A stretch of DNA of 64,000 nt from Actinoplanes xinjiangensis (GTDB lineage Bacteria > Actinomycetota > Actinomycetes > Mycobacteriales > Micromonosporaceae), in NCBI RefSeq assembly GCF_003148685.1, contig NZ_QGGR01000017.1:1-64000 (forward strand), read 5' to 3'. Every line of letters begins with the position of its first letter. Position 1 is the first letter of the stretch. The notes under the pieces are model-generated. The model ran no database searches, had not been told where the DNA came from, and saw only the letters and a program-made list of their open reading frames with translations. The position numbers and the translations under genes are program-made. This document shows positions 33,081 through 41,098 of the stretch, piece after piece.

Positions 33081-33677
33081 GTGCACGACGAGATGCTCAC
33101 TCTGTTCGACGACTGCATCGCCCGGATGCTCCAACTCCGCGCCCACCTGGCCGCCTCCCGCCGCGTCCGGCCCGGCGAACGCCACGCCACCGTGGTCAGC
33201 GCCATCGAGGTAGCCGCCCACTTCGCCACCGAGGCGACCCGCACCGTGGCCCCAACCGCCGCCCCTTCTTCGGCCGCCGCTCTGTCTTCGGCCGCTACTT
33301 GCTCTTCAGCCGCCGCCCTCTCTTCGGCCGCTGCTCCGTCTTCGGCCGCCGCCTCCTCTTCGGCCGCCGCTCCGTCTTCGGGCGCTACTTGCTCTTCGGG
33401 TGCCGCTTTGTCTTCGGTCGCCACGTGCTCTTCTGGGGCCGCTTTCTCTTCGGGCGCCGTCCTGCCCTCGGTGGCCACCCACTCCCCAGCTGTCACCGGG
33501 TCCGCGGCGGCCACGGTTCCTTCTTCCGCCAACCCGCGCCACCCGTCCGCGCCGCCGGCCGTGTCCTCGCACGCGCTGCCCGTCATTGCCGGAGAGCAGG
33601 CCGAGGCATCTCCGCCGCCCATCGCACCGCTGGAAGCCGCCCCAGGTTCGCGTCCGGAGTTGGCGTCCACGCCATAG
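33081..33677 (+). CDS. Protein with Ala/Ser repeat region
   Basis: A 198-residue protein of unknown function. The GTG at 33081 is chosen because GGGAGGG lies 8 nt upstream. The first 55 residues (VHVHDEMLTLFDDCIARMLQLRAHLAASRRVRPGERH...) form a compact, probably helical domain. Residues about 60-135 are low-complexity repeats such as SSAAA, SSAAT and CSSGA, encoded by a variable tandem DNA repeat on TCTTCGGCCGCCGC. The tail is Pro/Ser-rich. Repeat-number variation between strains is likely. An antisense frame is open too, so the coding status of the repeat is not certain. Confidence 0.5.
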   Translation: MHDEMLTLFDDCIARMLQLRAHLAASRRVRPGERHATVVSAIEVAAHFATEATRTVAPTAAPSSAAALSSAATCSSAAALSSAAAPSSAAASSSAAAPSSGATCSSGAALSSVATCSSGAAFSSGAVLPSVATHSPAVTGSAAATVPSSANPRHPSAPPAVSSHALPVIAGEQAEASPPPIAPLEAAPGSRPELASTP

Positions 33678-33719
33678 CGGTCACCGGACTGCCATCCGCT
33701 GCCGTGGCATAACGCCTCC

Positions 33720-34200
33720 ATGAGCGGTGATCAGGGGGAGATCAGCGCCGGCAGCGACGACCAGCGCCCACAATCGCGCTACGTGTGCTCTCGCCCTGGT
33801 TATAGCCCCGATGAGCGATCACGATCCGCGGCTCGTGCGCTTTTAGCCCCGTGATAGCGATGACCAGCGTCCACGATCGCGTTACGTGTGCTCTCGCCCT
33901 TGTCGAAGCCTCGATGAGCGATCACGATCCGCGGCTCGTGCGCTTTTAGCCCCGTGATAGCGATGACCAGCGTCCACGATCGCCTTGCGTGTGCTCTCGC
34001 CGCTGTCCGTAGCCCTGATGAGCGATCACGGTGGGCGGCTCCGGCGCTTCCGGTCGCGTGGTGGCGACGTCCAGCGTCCACGATCGCGTTACGTGTGCTC
34101 TCGCCCTGGTCATAGCCCCGATGAGCGGTCACGATCGGCGGCTCGTGTGCTTCCAGCTACGTGATAGCGACGATCCGGGCACACGATCGCCTGGTGTGTG
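33720..34200. repeat. Tandem repeat, about 103 bp, five units
   Basis: Units begin ATGAGCG at 33720, 33811, 33914, 34018 and 34121 (spacings 91, 103, 104 and 103). Copies at 33811 and 33914 are nearly identical. The period is not a multiple of three, so it is unlikely to be coding. Each unit carries CACGA...TCGTG and ATCAC...GTGAT dyads. Confidence 0.85.
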
Positions 34201-34245
34201 CTGCTGTCGCTGCTGTCGCTGCTGTCGCTGCTGTCGCTGCTGACG
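34201..34245. repeat. 9-bp microsatellite
   Basis: CTGCTGTCG repeated four times exactly, plus one imperfect copy, at the end of the 103-bp array. Nothing else is seen up to the gene at 34431. Confidence 0.9.
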
Positions 34246-34430
34246 CGGGGCAGGGGCGCCAGCCATCGGCGGATCGTGACCGGCGCCACGGACGCCGAGC
34301 GGCACCCCGGACGGCGACCCGCCCCGGTGGGATCAACCGGACAGCGACCGTGCGACAAACCGGACCGAACCCATCCTGCGTCCCGCGACTGCGGTGCCGT
34401 TGGCTGCGTGGCAAGGGGTAGCAGCCGTGG

Positions 34431-35483
34431 TCAGGGATGGGCGACCACGCCGTCCAGGATGTCGTCGGCGGGGCAGCGGTTGCGGCACACGTACCTCTCG
34501 GTGAATTCTGCGACCGCATCGCGCAACTCGCGGGAGACACCCTGCCGGGAGAGGGCCGCATAAGCGGCCAGGAAGCAGTCCCGCGCGGCCGCCGCCAGCA
34601 CCGGATCGGTGAGCGCGTCGCGTGCCGCCCGCTCCCACAACGCGGGTTCGCCGGTAAGCCGGGCAGTAGCCTCGGCGGCCTCCTCGGCGGCACGCGGATC
34701 ATCCAGGAGCACCGCCGTCACCGCGGCCGGAATACGCCAGCCGTTCCCGGGCTGCCCGTCGACGGCGTCGATCTCCAGATGGCCGCGAGCGGCCACCGGC
34801 GGCCGCAGCCCGGCGATGTGCCGGTCCAGGTCGGCGCCGGTCAGGCGCCCACCGGCCCGGATCCTCTGCCGCGGCGTGAGCCCGGCGTTTCCCGGAGCAT
34901 CCATGACGTACGCCGCCCAACCCTCCCGTGGCCCCCCGCGCAACGGGCGAACCGGCGCGTCACGGCGGAGTGCCTGGCGCACGCTGCGCCACCCGGCGGG
35001 CCGGCCGTGCCGCAGAGGCGAGTTCGCAAAAGCGGCCGCCAGCACCGGCGCCAGCGTGTGCGCCAACTCCCAGCGGCGTGACAGCCCGAGCGGCCCACCG
35101 CCGTCGAGCCCCGCCTCCAGACCGACCCGGATGCCCGCCGTCCCGGTGCCGAGGGCATGCGCCGGCCCGTCCGGATGCACGGTGCCGCCGGCCTGCGACA
35201 GAACCGTCAGCCGGTGCCTGTCGACGATCCTCCCGGAGGCGGCCAGGTCGTCACTCATCCGGCGCAGAGCCACCTCGATCCCCGGCGACGGCGGCCCACT
35301 CACCACGACCACCCGCGGCGAGCGGGTGTCCAGGAACCCATGCCGCAGCGGCCTCCGCCCGGACGGCGCCCAAGCCGAATCGACCAGCAGATCCACAGCT
35401 ATCCCGACGAACCCGGGCAGCCCCGGCGAGAACGCCCGCGCCGCTACGTACTCCTCGGCTGCCTGCTCGCTAAGGGTGCCCAC
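34431..35483 (-). CDS. EgtA-like glutamate-cysteine ligase homologue, probably degenerate
   Basis: A 350-residue protein resembling EgtA, the glutamate-cysteine ligase of ergothioneine synthesis. Matching parts are RWELAHTLAPVLAAAFANSPLRHGRPAGWRSVRQAL (about 155-190), WAAYVMDAPG, and HLEIDAVDGQPGNGWRIP with VLLDDPRAAEEA (about 250-285). However, the family's catalytic GVExE motif reads GIAVD (27-31), the EPGGQxELSS strand is unrecognisable, and the protein is shorter than true EgtA (over 400 residues). It may have lost ligase activity. The GTG start at 35483 follows AAGGAG; ATG 35522 is an alternative. No other ergothioneine gene is adjacent. Confidence 0.72.
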   Translation of the reverse strand: MGTLSEQAAEEYVAARAFSPGLPGFVGIAVDLLVDSAWAPSGRRPLRHGFLDTRSPRVVVVSGPPSPGIEVALRRMSDDLAASGRIVDRHRLTVLSQAGGTVHPDGPAHALGTGTAGIRVGLEAGLDGGGPLGLSRRWELAHTLAPVLAAAFANSPLRHGRPAGWRSVRQALRRDAPVRPLRGGPREGWAAYVMDAPGNAGLTPRQRIRAGGRLTGADLDRHIAGLRPPVAARGHLEIDAVDGQPGNGWRIPAAVTAVLLDDPRAAEEAAEATARLTGEPALWERAARDALTDPVLAAAARDCFLAAYAALSRQGVSRELRDAVAEFTERYVCRNRCPADDILDGVVAHP

Positions 35484-35759
35484 GCCCGCCTCACTCCTTC
35501 TCACCGAGGAAGCGCCGAGCATATCATTCCTATCTGCCTACTAGGAGAAGGTGTTCGCGGTGGGGAAAGGCTCTCCATTCAGGCGTAAGCCCCGCACCGC
35601 CCGGCCGCTCCACCGCCTGCTCGCCCTCCTCGCTTCGCCGCCGGTTCCCCGCCGACGCGTCGCTCCCTGCTTCGTCCGGCGGTTCCTGGTCTCTCCGCCA
35701 AGCCCGTTGTTCGATGCCGTGCTTGCGTTGCCGCCGCAGCCGCCGAGGAGGGCGGGGGT

Positions 35760-36085
35760 CTTCGCTGACCCGGTGCTCGATGCTGTGCCTGCTGGATGTT
35801 TGTTGCTCCATGCCGCGCCCCGGGTCTTTCCGCCGACTCGTTGCTCCCCGCCGTGGCCGCCAGGTCATTCCGGCGACTCGTTGCTCCCTGCTGTGGCCGC
35901 CGGGTTCTTCCGCTGACTTGTTGCTCCCTGCTTCGGCCGCTGGGCCTTTCCGCTGACTTGTTGCTCTCTGCTGTGGCCGCCGCCTCGCTCCACTGACTCG
36001 TTGTTCGATGCTGTGCCTGCTGGATGTCTCCGTCGGCCTGTTGCTCCGCACTGCCCCGCCGGGTCTCTCCGCTGACTCGTTGTCG
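35760..36085. repeat. 40-bp tandem repeat
   Basis: A GACTCG/GACTTG-TTGCTCC motif recurs at 35795, 35835, 35875, 35915, 35955, 35995, 36035 and 36074, an almost perfect 40-bp ladder. The period is not a multiple of three, so the long open frames on both strands here are unlikely to be genes. The rest of 35484-36560 shows no credible gene. Confidence 0.85.
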
Positions 36086-36559
36086 CCTCGCCGTTCGTCC
36101 GCTTCGCTCGTTCTTCTGTGGGTCTGCCTCACCTCGTTCATGCGCCCTTGTCGGTGACCCTTTGCTTCCGCCTGTCTGTCGGGCCCGGATATCTGCCGAT
36201 CTCGCGCTTTCACCGCCCCGGCGATCCGCTATGTCGGGGAGCGGCTCGAAGGCTGAAGATGCGGGATGACTGGAAGATTCAGGATGGGTTCTAGGATGCC
36301 TTAGGGGTTGTGGGGTGTGGCCCTGAGAAGGGAACCGGGGTAACGCCAGGGAAAGCGCCGGAACCAGGGATTTGCCGCCCGGCCGTACGGTCGGGAGCAT
36401 GCCATCGAGTCGGACCAGGCCATCGAAGAGCGTCATGGTTCCGGACAGCGTGAAGCCGTTCGAAGCCGGCACCATCCCGGGTACCGCCACGGTTCCGGGC
36501 AGGGTCACGATCCCGCACACCGGCACGGTTTCGAACGGCTTCACGCCTTCGGACGGCCC

Positions 36560-36806
36560 CCGGATTCCTGGCCCGCTTCGGGCTTCGGACGGTCTCCGGG
36601 CGCCGGGCCCGCTTCGAGCTTCAGGTGGACTCCGGGTCCCGGGCCCGCTTCGGGGTTCAGGTGGCCTCCGGATTCCTGGCCCGCTTCGGGCTTCGGACGG
36701 TCTCCGGGCGCCGGGTCCGCTTCGGGCTTCGGACGGTGTCGGGATCTCGGGCCCGCTTCGGGCTTCGGACAACACCCAAATCCCAGGCCCCTTTCGGGAG
36801 TCGGGC
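36560..36806. repeat. 36-bp tandem repeat
   Basis: CCCGCTTCGGG-type blocks at 36572, 36608, 36644, 36680, 36716, 36752 and 36788, exactly 36 bp apart. In one frame it would encode PGPLRASDGLRA repeats joined to the membrane protein downstream, and it is open on the other strand also. I treat it as a repeat, with coding status unresolved. Confidence 0.85.
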
Positions 36807-36848
36807 GAGGCGCAGAGTCCGGGGGGTGTCCGGGCGTCGGGAGGTGAC

Positions 36849-37415
36849 GTGAGTCCCGGTGGCGGCGTGGGTTCGCGCGTTTACACGACGGGGAGCAGCG
36901 CCATGGTTCGCCGTGCGGCTGTGGGCGCGCCGATCCTGTTGATGGCGTATGGCCTCTTGCGGCTGCTCGACGGCCTCGACGGCACGTACCGTCAAGGTCT
37001 TGCGTGGAATCTCGCTCTCCCGGCGTTGTTCGCCTCGATGGTCCTGTTCGGGGTGCTGGCGGCGGCGGTTCGGCCGTTGGTGCCGTCCGGTGCCCGGGCA
37101 GTGGCGGCGCTGGCCGCCGTCGCAACCGTCGCCGGTGCGGTCTGCTTCGTCTGGACGGTCACCGGGCTCCTCTCGACCGCGGCGGGTGAGGCGGCACCGA
37201 CACCGGTGCGCATCGCCGGGCCGCTGCTCTTCGCGCTGGGCATGCTCACCATCCTCGGCCTGCTGGTCGCGGCCCGGCGCGCCCCGGCCTGGAGTCCGCT
37301 GCTGTTCGGCGCGGGTATCGCGGCGATGCTCATCGACGCCGACTCGCTGGCACCGGCCGCGTTGATCCTGCTCGCCGCTCTCGCCCCACTGGCCCGCCCA
37401 TCCGTCCGCGCCTGA
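36849..37415 (+). CDS. Small polytopic membrane protein
   Basis: A 188-residue protein with five or six hydrophobic spans (APILLMAYGLLRLL, LALPALFASMVLFGVLAAAV, VAALAAVATVAGAVCFVWTVTGL, GPLLFALGMLTILGLLVAA, SPLLFGAGIAAMLI, ALILLAALAPLA). The start is GTG 36849, preceded by GGGAGG 4 nt away; ATG 36903 is an alternative. A much longer form from 36372, including the 36-bp repeat as a Pro/Arg-rich N-terminus, is possible but unsupported. No family is recognised. Confidence 0.65.
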   Translation: MSPGGGVGSRVYTTGSSAMVRRAAVGAPILLMAYGLLRLLDGLDGTYRQGLAWNLALPALFASMVLFGVLAAAVRPLVPSGARAVAALAAVATVAGAVCFVWTVTGLLSTAAGEAAPTPVRIAGPLLFALGMLTILGLLVAARRAPAWSPLLFGAGIAAMLIDADSLAPAALILLAALAPLARPSVRA

Positions 37416-37865
37416 ACCGTCCGGTCCACCAGCTGGCCGCCCCCAACCGGCTCGGCCGTTGGACTCTTACGGTCTGCGTCCCGTTCGGTCCGTGTGGCAG
37501 TCCGGTCAGTGCGACCCCGTCAGGTCCTTGCGTTCCGTCCGGCCCGGCACAGAAGGCCCGGCCGATTCCCAGCCGGTTACGCCTTGAGGCCTTGGGCGTC
37601 GCGGGCAGCGGCCTGTTGCTGGGCCTCGCGGAATTCGCGATGACGGCCGGTTTTGATCAGGCCGCAGGAGAACCGGGTCAGGGTTGAGTGTGGCGTGGAT
37701 GACCCGAACCGCGGCAGAACTCCTGCGGGTGGAATGCGGTGGCTGAGGTGCGGCCGGGACCGACGGCGAGATCTCACCGTGGGTTCGATGACTGGGCGAC
37801 GGTCGCCGCCCCCGAATCCCGATGGCCTTCTGCACCCGCCCGGCCAGGAGCGTTCCGGCGGCGGT
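37416..37865. other. Intergenic stretch without a recognised gene
   Basis: About 450 nt between a membrane protein and the end of the nitrilase gene. Short open frames on both strands show no recognisable protein, and no clear promoter or terminator is seen. It could hold a decayed gene fragment. Confidence 0.5.
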
Positions 37866-38609
37866 TCACTCCGGGGGGATCTCCGCGGTGACCATGCCGA
37901 CGGTGAGGGTTTCGACCTGCGCGACGACCGCGCCGGACGGGCTGATCACGCTGGTCGGCCCGTACCCGATGCGTTCGCTGCCGCGCCGCCCGGTGACGTC
38001 GGCGGAGATCACCCACATGCCGGTCTCGCGGGCGCGTTCGGCGCGGATGGTGTTGTGCAGTGGTTTCCACTGTTCGGCGGAGGGGTGGCGCAACATGTTC
38101 TGGGACGGGACGAGCAGGACCCGGCCGCCCTGGGCGGCGACCGCTGCTGCCGCTGACGGGAAGCGGGTGTCGTAGCAGATGTTGATGCCGAAGCGGACCC
38201 CGTTGACGTCGAAGACCGGATGGCCGGTGCCCGCCGTGAAGGCCCGCTCACCGTCGATGAGGTGGGTTTTGCGGTAGGCGCCGAGCACTGTTCCGCCGGC
38301 GATCACGGCGGCCGTGTTGAACCAGGCGCCGTCCCGTCGTTCGATCATGCCGATTATCAGGGTCGGCCGGATCGGCGCGAGCCGGGCCAGGATCGTAGCG
38401 AACTCAGGGGATGCCAGGTCGAACGCGGTCCGGGACAGGTGCTCCGGTGTGGGCAGATAGCCCTGAAGGAAGCATTCCGGGAACAGCAGCACGTCGAGAC
38501 CGGCCGCCTCGGGGCGGGCCGCGAACGACTCGATCAGGGTGAGTGCCGCCGGGACGTCGCCGAGCAGTTCCGGTGTCTGGCAGGCGCCGACGCGCAGGGT
38601 CCGCCGCAT
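37866..38609 (-). CDS. Carbon-nitrogen hydrolase (nitrilase superfamily)
   Basis: A 247-residue amidase or nitrilase-fold enzyme that hydrolyses C-N bonds through a Glu-Lys-Cys triad. Visible residues are Glu in LLFPECFLQGY (about 45), Lys in AYRKTHL (about 113) and Cys in INICYDTRFP (about 147), all in normal spacing. Length is typical of the small stand-alone members. It is near, but not overlapping, the divergent ATP-grasp gene (41 nt between the starts). Specificity, such as omega-amidase or N-carbamoyl amidase, cannot be judged. Confidence 0.9.
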   Translation of the reverse strand: MRRTLRVGACQTPELLGDVPAALTLIESFAARPEAAGLDVLLFPECFLQGYLPTPEHLSRTAFDLASPEFATILARLAPIRPTLIIGMIERRDGAWFNTAAVIAGGTVLGAYRKTHLIDGERAFTAGTGHPVFDVNGVRFGINICYDTRFPSAAAAVAAQGGRVLLVPSQNMLRHPSAEQWKPLHNTIRAERARETGMWVISADVTGRRGSERIGYGPTSVISPSGAVVAQVETLTVGMVTAEIPPE

Positions 38610-38650
38610 GGGCGCAGGCTAACCGGCGGATCCGGCATGATGCTCGGGTG

Positions 38651-39472
38651 ATGTTGCTGGTGCCCTCTGATGTTCTGCGTCCGCGCCGCCCGGACGAGCA
38701 TTTCGCCGACGAGGCCCGGGCCGCGCGGGACGCCGGGATGGAGGTCGCGTTCGTCGACCATGACGCGGTGGCGGGTGGTGACGCCGACGGCGGGGTGGCG
38801 CGGGTTCCCGCCGGTGCCGACGCCGTCTACCGGGGCTGGATGCTGGACGGTGACCGGTATGCCGCGATGGCGGGGGCACTGGCCGCCCGCGGGGTGACGT
38901 TGCGTACCGGGCCGGGGGAGTATCGGCGGGCGCACGAGCTGCCCGGCTGGTATGCGGCGGTCGCCGGTGACACTCCGGAGTCGGTGTGGACGGTCGGTGA
39001 CGGCCGGGAGGCGTTCCGGCGGGCCTGCGCCGAGCTGGGTGGCGGGCCGGCGGTGCTGCGGGACTTCACGAAGTCGATGAAGCACTACTGGCACGAGGCG
39101 GCGTATCTGCCGGACATCGCCGACAGCGACGCGGCGTGGGCGGTGGCGAGCCGGTTCCGGGAGTTGCGGGGCGACGGTTTCACCGGTGGTTTCGTGGTAC
39201 GCCGTTTCGAGTCGTTCACCGGCGCCGAAGTGCGCACGTGGTGGGTCGGCGGGGTGTGCCGGCTGGTCACGGCGCACCCGGACACTCCGGAGCAGCTGCC
39301 GCCGGACGATGTCGAGCTGCCCGATCTCGGCGGGGTGGATCTGCCGTTCGTGACCGTCGATCTGGCGCTGCGCACCGACGGCCGCTGGCGGATCATCGAG
39401 ATCGGTGACGGCCAGGTCAGCGACCGCCCCCAGAGCACACCGCCGGAGGAGCTGATCGCGGCCCTGGGTTAG
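38651..39472 (+). CDS. ATP-grasp domain protein (DUF4343-like)
   Basis: A 273-residue protein that reads as the DUF4343 ATP-grasp group. It shows VLRDFTKSMKHYWHEAAYLPDI (the lysine-bearing nucleotide strand, about residues 136-157), GFVVRRFESFTGAEVRTWWVGG, and the late metal/ATP strand FVTVDLALRTDGRWRIIEIGDGQVSD (about 237-262) with E.GDGQVS. It probably forms a carboxylate-amine or similar bond with ATP. Starts at 38648 (GTG) and 38651 (ATG) are both possible. Its stop overlaps that of the convergent SHOCT gene by 4 nt. Confidence 0.8.
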   Translation: MLLVPSDVLRPRRPDEHFADEARAARDAGMEVAFVDHDAVAGGDADGGVARVPAGADAVYRGWMLDGDRYAAMAGALAARGVTLRTGPGEYRRAHELPGWYAAVAGDTPESVWTVGDGREAFRRACAELGGGPAVLRDFTKSMKHYWHEAAYLPDIADSDAAWAVASRFRELRGDGFTGGFVVRRFESFTGAEVRTWWVGGVCRLVTAHPDTPEQLPPDDVELPDLGGVDLPFVTVDLALRTDGRWRIIEIGDGQVSDRPQSTPPEELIAALG

Positions 39473-39936
39473 GGGCCGAGGAGGGCGGCGCGTTTGGCGG
39501 CGTACTCGTCGTCGGTGAGGATGCCGGCGGTGTGGAGTTCGGTCAGGTGGTGGAGCAGGGCGGTGTGGTCGGGGGCGGCGGTCATCCGGTCCCGGATCAG
39601 GGCGGTCAGGTAGGCGGCGGTGCGCCTGTCGGCACGGAAGGTCAGCGTGTTCCCGCCGGTGGTGATCTCCACGGTTGAACGGAGCAGGCGATCACGGGCG
39701 GTCACGTCGTCGATGGCGGTGAGGGGGACCTGTTCCCGGCCGGCTCCGGTGCGCATCAGGCCGCCGGTGCTGGCGAGTTCCAGTCGGTCGGGGTAGATGA
39801 GCAGGTAGAGGTCGGTGCCGCCGTCGCGGGTGTGGGCGACGGCCAGGGCTCCGGTGGTGTCGATGCTATGGCGCCGGGCCCGGTCGAGGGCCTGGACGCA
39901 GTGATCGGGAACCGTCATACCGTCGTCGGGGCTCAC
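39469..39936 (-). CDS. SHOCT domain protein
   Basis: A 155-residue cytoplasmic protein. The last 30 residues, LLHHLTELHTAGILTDDEYAAKRAALLG, form a classic SHOCT motif, a short C-terminal element thought to mediate oligomerisation. Residues about 25-110 are beta-rich (ALAVAHTRDGGTDLYLLIYPDRLELAST, QVPLTAIDDV, GGNTLTFRAD) and look like a bacterial PH-like domain. The biological role is unknown. It overlaps the convergent ATP-grasp gene by 4 nt and is divergent from the spermidine-synthase-like gene. Confidence 0.82.
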   Translation of the reverse strand: MSPDDGMTVPDHCVQALDRARRHSIDTTGALAVAHTRDGGTDLYLLIYPDRLELASTGGLMRTGAGREQVPLTAIDDVTARDRLLRSTVEITTGGNTLTFRADRRTAAYLTALIRDRMTAAPDHTALLHHLTELHTAGILTDDEYAAKRAALLGP

Positions 39937-39992
39937 GATGAGTCACCGTATCTCATCGACGCTGATGCATCTGGTGCGTAGGCTTGCCGCCC

Positions 39993-40655
39993 ATGGAGGA
40001 ACGGGTCTTCACCGACCGGGGGGAGCTGGTCCTGCGCGGCCGGGGCGGGCACTTCGAACTGATCAGTAACGGTGTCTTCCTGATGGATACGCGGTCCGGC
40101 CGTTCGGAGCGGGTGCTGGTGCGGGCGGCCCTGGCCGCGACGGGACCGCGGCCGCGCCTGCTGATCGGCGGGCTGGGGGTGGGGTTCTCGCTGGCCGAGG
40201 CGGTGCGTACGGACGCTGCCGAGATCATCGTCGTGGAGATCGAGCCGGCTGTCGTCGCGTGGCATCGGGGGGTGCTGCGGCCGTTCAGTGAGGGCGCGCT
40301 CGACGATCCGCGGGTGCGGGTGGTGACCGCCGACCTGGCGGTGTGGTTCACCGGCACCAGTGATCGTTTCGACGCGATCTGCCTGGACGTCGACAACGGT
40401 CCGGGGTGGACCGTCTTCGACCACGACACCCGGCTGTACCGGCGGTCCGGCCTGGCGATGCTGCGTGAACATCTGCTGCCCGGCGGGGTGCTGGCGGTGG
40501 GGAGCGCGTCGGCGGAGCCGGGGTTCGCGGCCACACTGACCCGACTGGTGGGACCGGTCCGTACGGTGCGGGTCCCGGTGGAGCGTGGCCGGCCGGACGT
40601 CGTCTACGTGGCGTCGTGTGCCGGGGACGACCGCCGGGATCCGGCCGGGAGGTGA
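39993..40655 (+). CDS. Spermidine synthase-like methyltransferase-fold protein
   Basis: A 220-residue protein of the spermidine synthase/PABMT group of Rossmann methyltransferase folds. It shows LLIGGLGVGFSLAEAV (glycine-rich nucleotide loop, about residues 56-71), IIVVEIEPAVVAWH (acidic strand 2, about 78-91), DPRVRVVTADLAVWF and a Tyr-poor FDAICLDVDNGP loop (about 127-138). It lacks the N-terminal domain of full spermidine synthases, so it may be a related transferase rather than a polyamine enzyme. The start is ATG 39993; TTG 39984 is possible. Its last 52 nt overlap the convergent GNAT gene. Confidence 0.82.
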   Translation: MEERVFTDRGELVLRGRGGHFELISNGVFLMDTRSGRSERVLVRAALAATGPRPRLLIGGLGVGFSLAEAVRTDAAEIIVVEIEPAVVAWHRGVLRPFSEGALDDPRVRVVTADLAVWFTGTSDRFDAICLDVDNGPGWTVFDHDTRLYRRSGLAMLREHLLPGGVLAVGSASAEPGFAATLTRLVGPVRTVRVPVERGRPDVVYVASCAGDDRRDPAGR

Positions 40656-41098
40656 TATTCCACGAGTTCCGGGTGCGGCGGGAAGTCCTCCGGCACGCAC
40701 CGGCCGGTCGCCTGCCAGCCCATCTTCTCGTAGAAGCGCCGGGCCCGGCGGTTGCCGGCGAGCACCCACAGGCGGCCTTCGCCACTGAACAGTTCGAGGA
40801 TCTCGGCGTGCGCGGCCGCGGCCAGGCCGGTGCCCCAGGTGCTGGTGGCCGTACCGAAATGAAGCAGTTGATCGTCTTTGACGGCGACGTATCCGGCGAC
40901 CTGTCCGTGCGCGAGGATCACCAGCACCCGCACCGTCGGGTCGGCGATCTCGTCGGCCCAGCGTGCCGTCAGTTCGGCCCGCGGGAACGGGTAACGGTCC
41001 TGCGGGAAGATCCCGGACAGCGCCCGGACCGAAGCCTCCTGCTGAACGTCCATGATCGCTTCGACGTCGGCGGGCGTGGCATCCCGCAGCACGCTCAC
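40604..41098 (-). CDS. GNAT family N-acetyltransferase
   Basis: A 164-residue acetyl-CoA-dependent acyltransferase. It begins VLRDATPADVEAIMDVQ, has the central strand VLVILAHGQVAGYVAVK, motif A is modified (TSTWGTGLAAAAHAEILELF), and the end reads LWVLAGNRRARRFYEKMGWQATGR (about 118-141), a clear motif B. GTG 41098 overlaps the phosphotransferase stop (GTGA), so the two genes are one operon. The acceptor is unknown; small-molecule resistance or peptide modification are both possible. Confidence 0.87.
   Translation of the reverse strand: MSVLRDATPADVEAIMDVQQEASVRALSGIFPQDRYPFPRAELTARWADEIADPTVRVLVILAHGQVAGYVAVKDDQLLHFGTATSTWGTGLAAAAHAEILELFSGEGRLWVLAGNRRARRFYEKMGWQATGRCVPEDFPPHPELVEYHLPAGSRRSSPAHDAT

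Noticed and set aside
33720..34245. Possible CRISPR array or coding repeat
   Set aside because: Units of about 103 bp are repeated through their whole length with no spacers, and the period breaks the reading frame.
35579..36775. A 398-residue minus-strand frame of SEARSGPG-type repeats
   Set aside because: It spans a 40-bp repeat whose period is not a multiple of three and has no ribosome site or conserved domain. The plus strand is equally open.
36372..36848. Long N-terminal extension of the membrane protein at 36849
   Set aside because: It is nearly all repeat, with no ribosome site at 36372, whereas GGGAGG precedes GTG 36849. The possibility is noted but not adopted.
37577..37777. A 66-residue minus-strand open frame in the 37.4-37.9 kb gap
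   Set aside because: No ribosome site, no recognised family and biased composition. It could be a gene remnant but cannot be supported.
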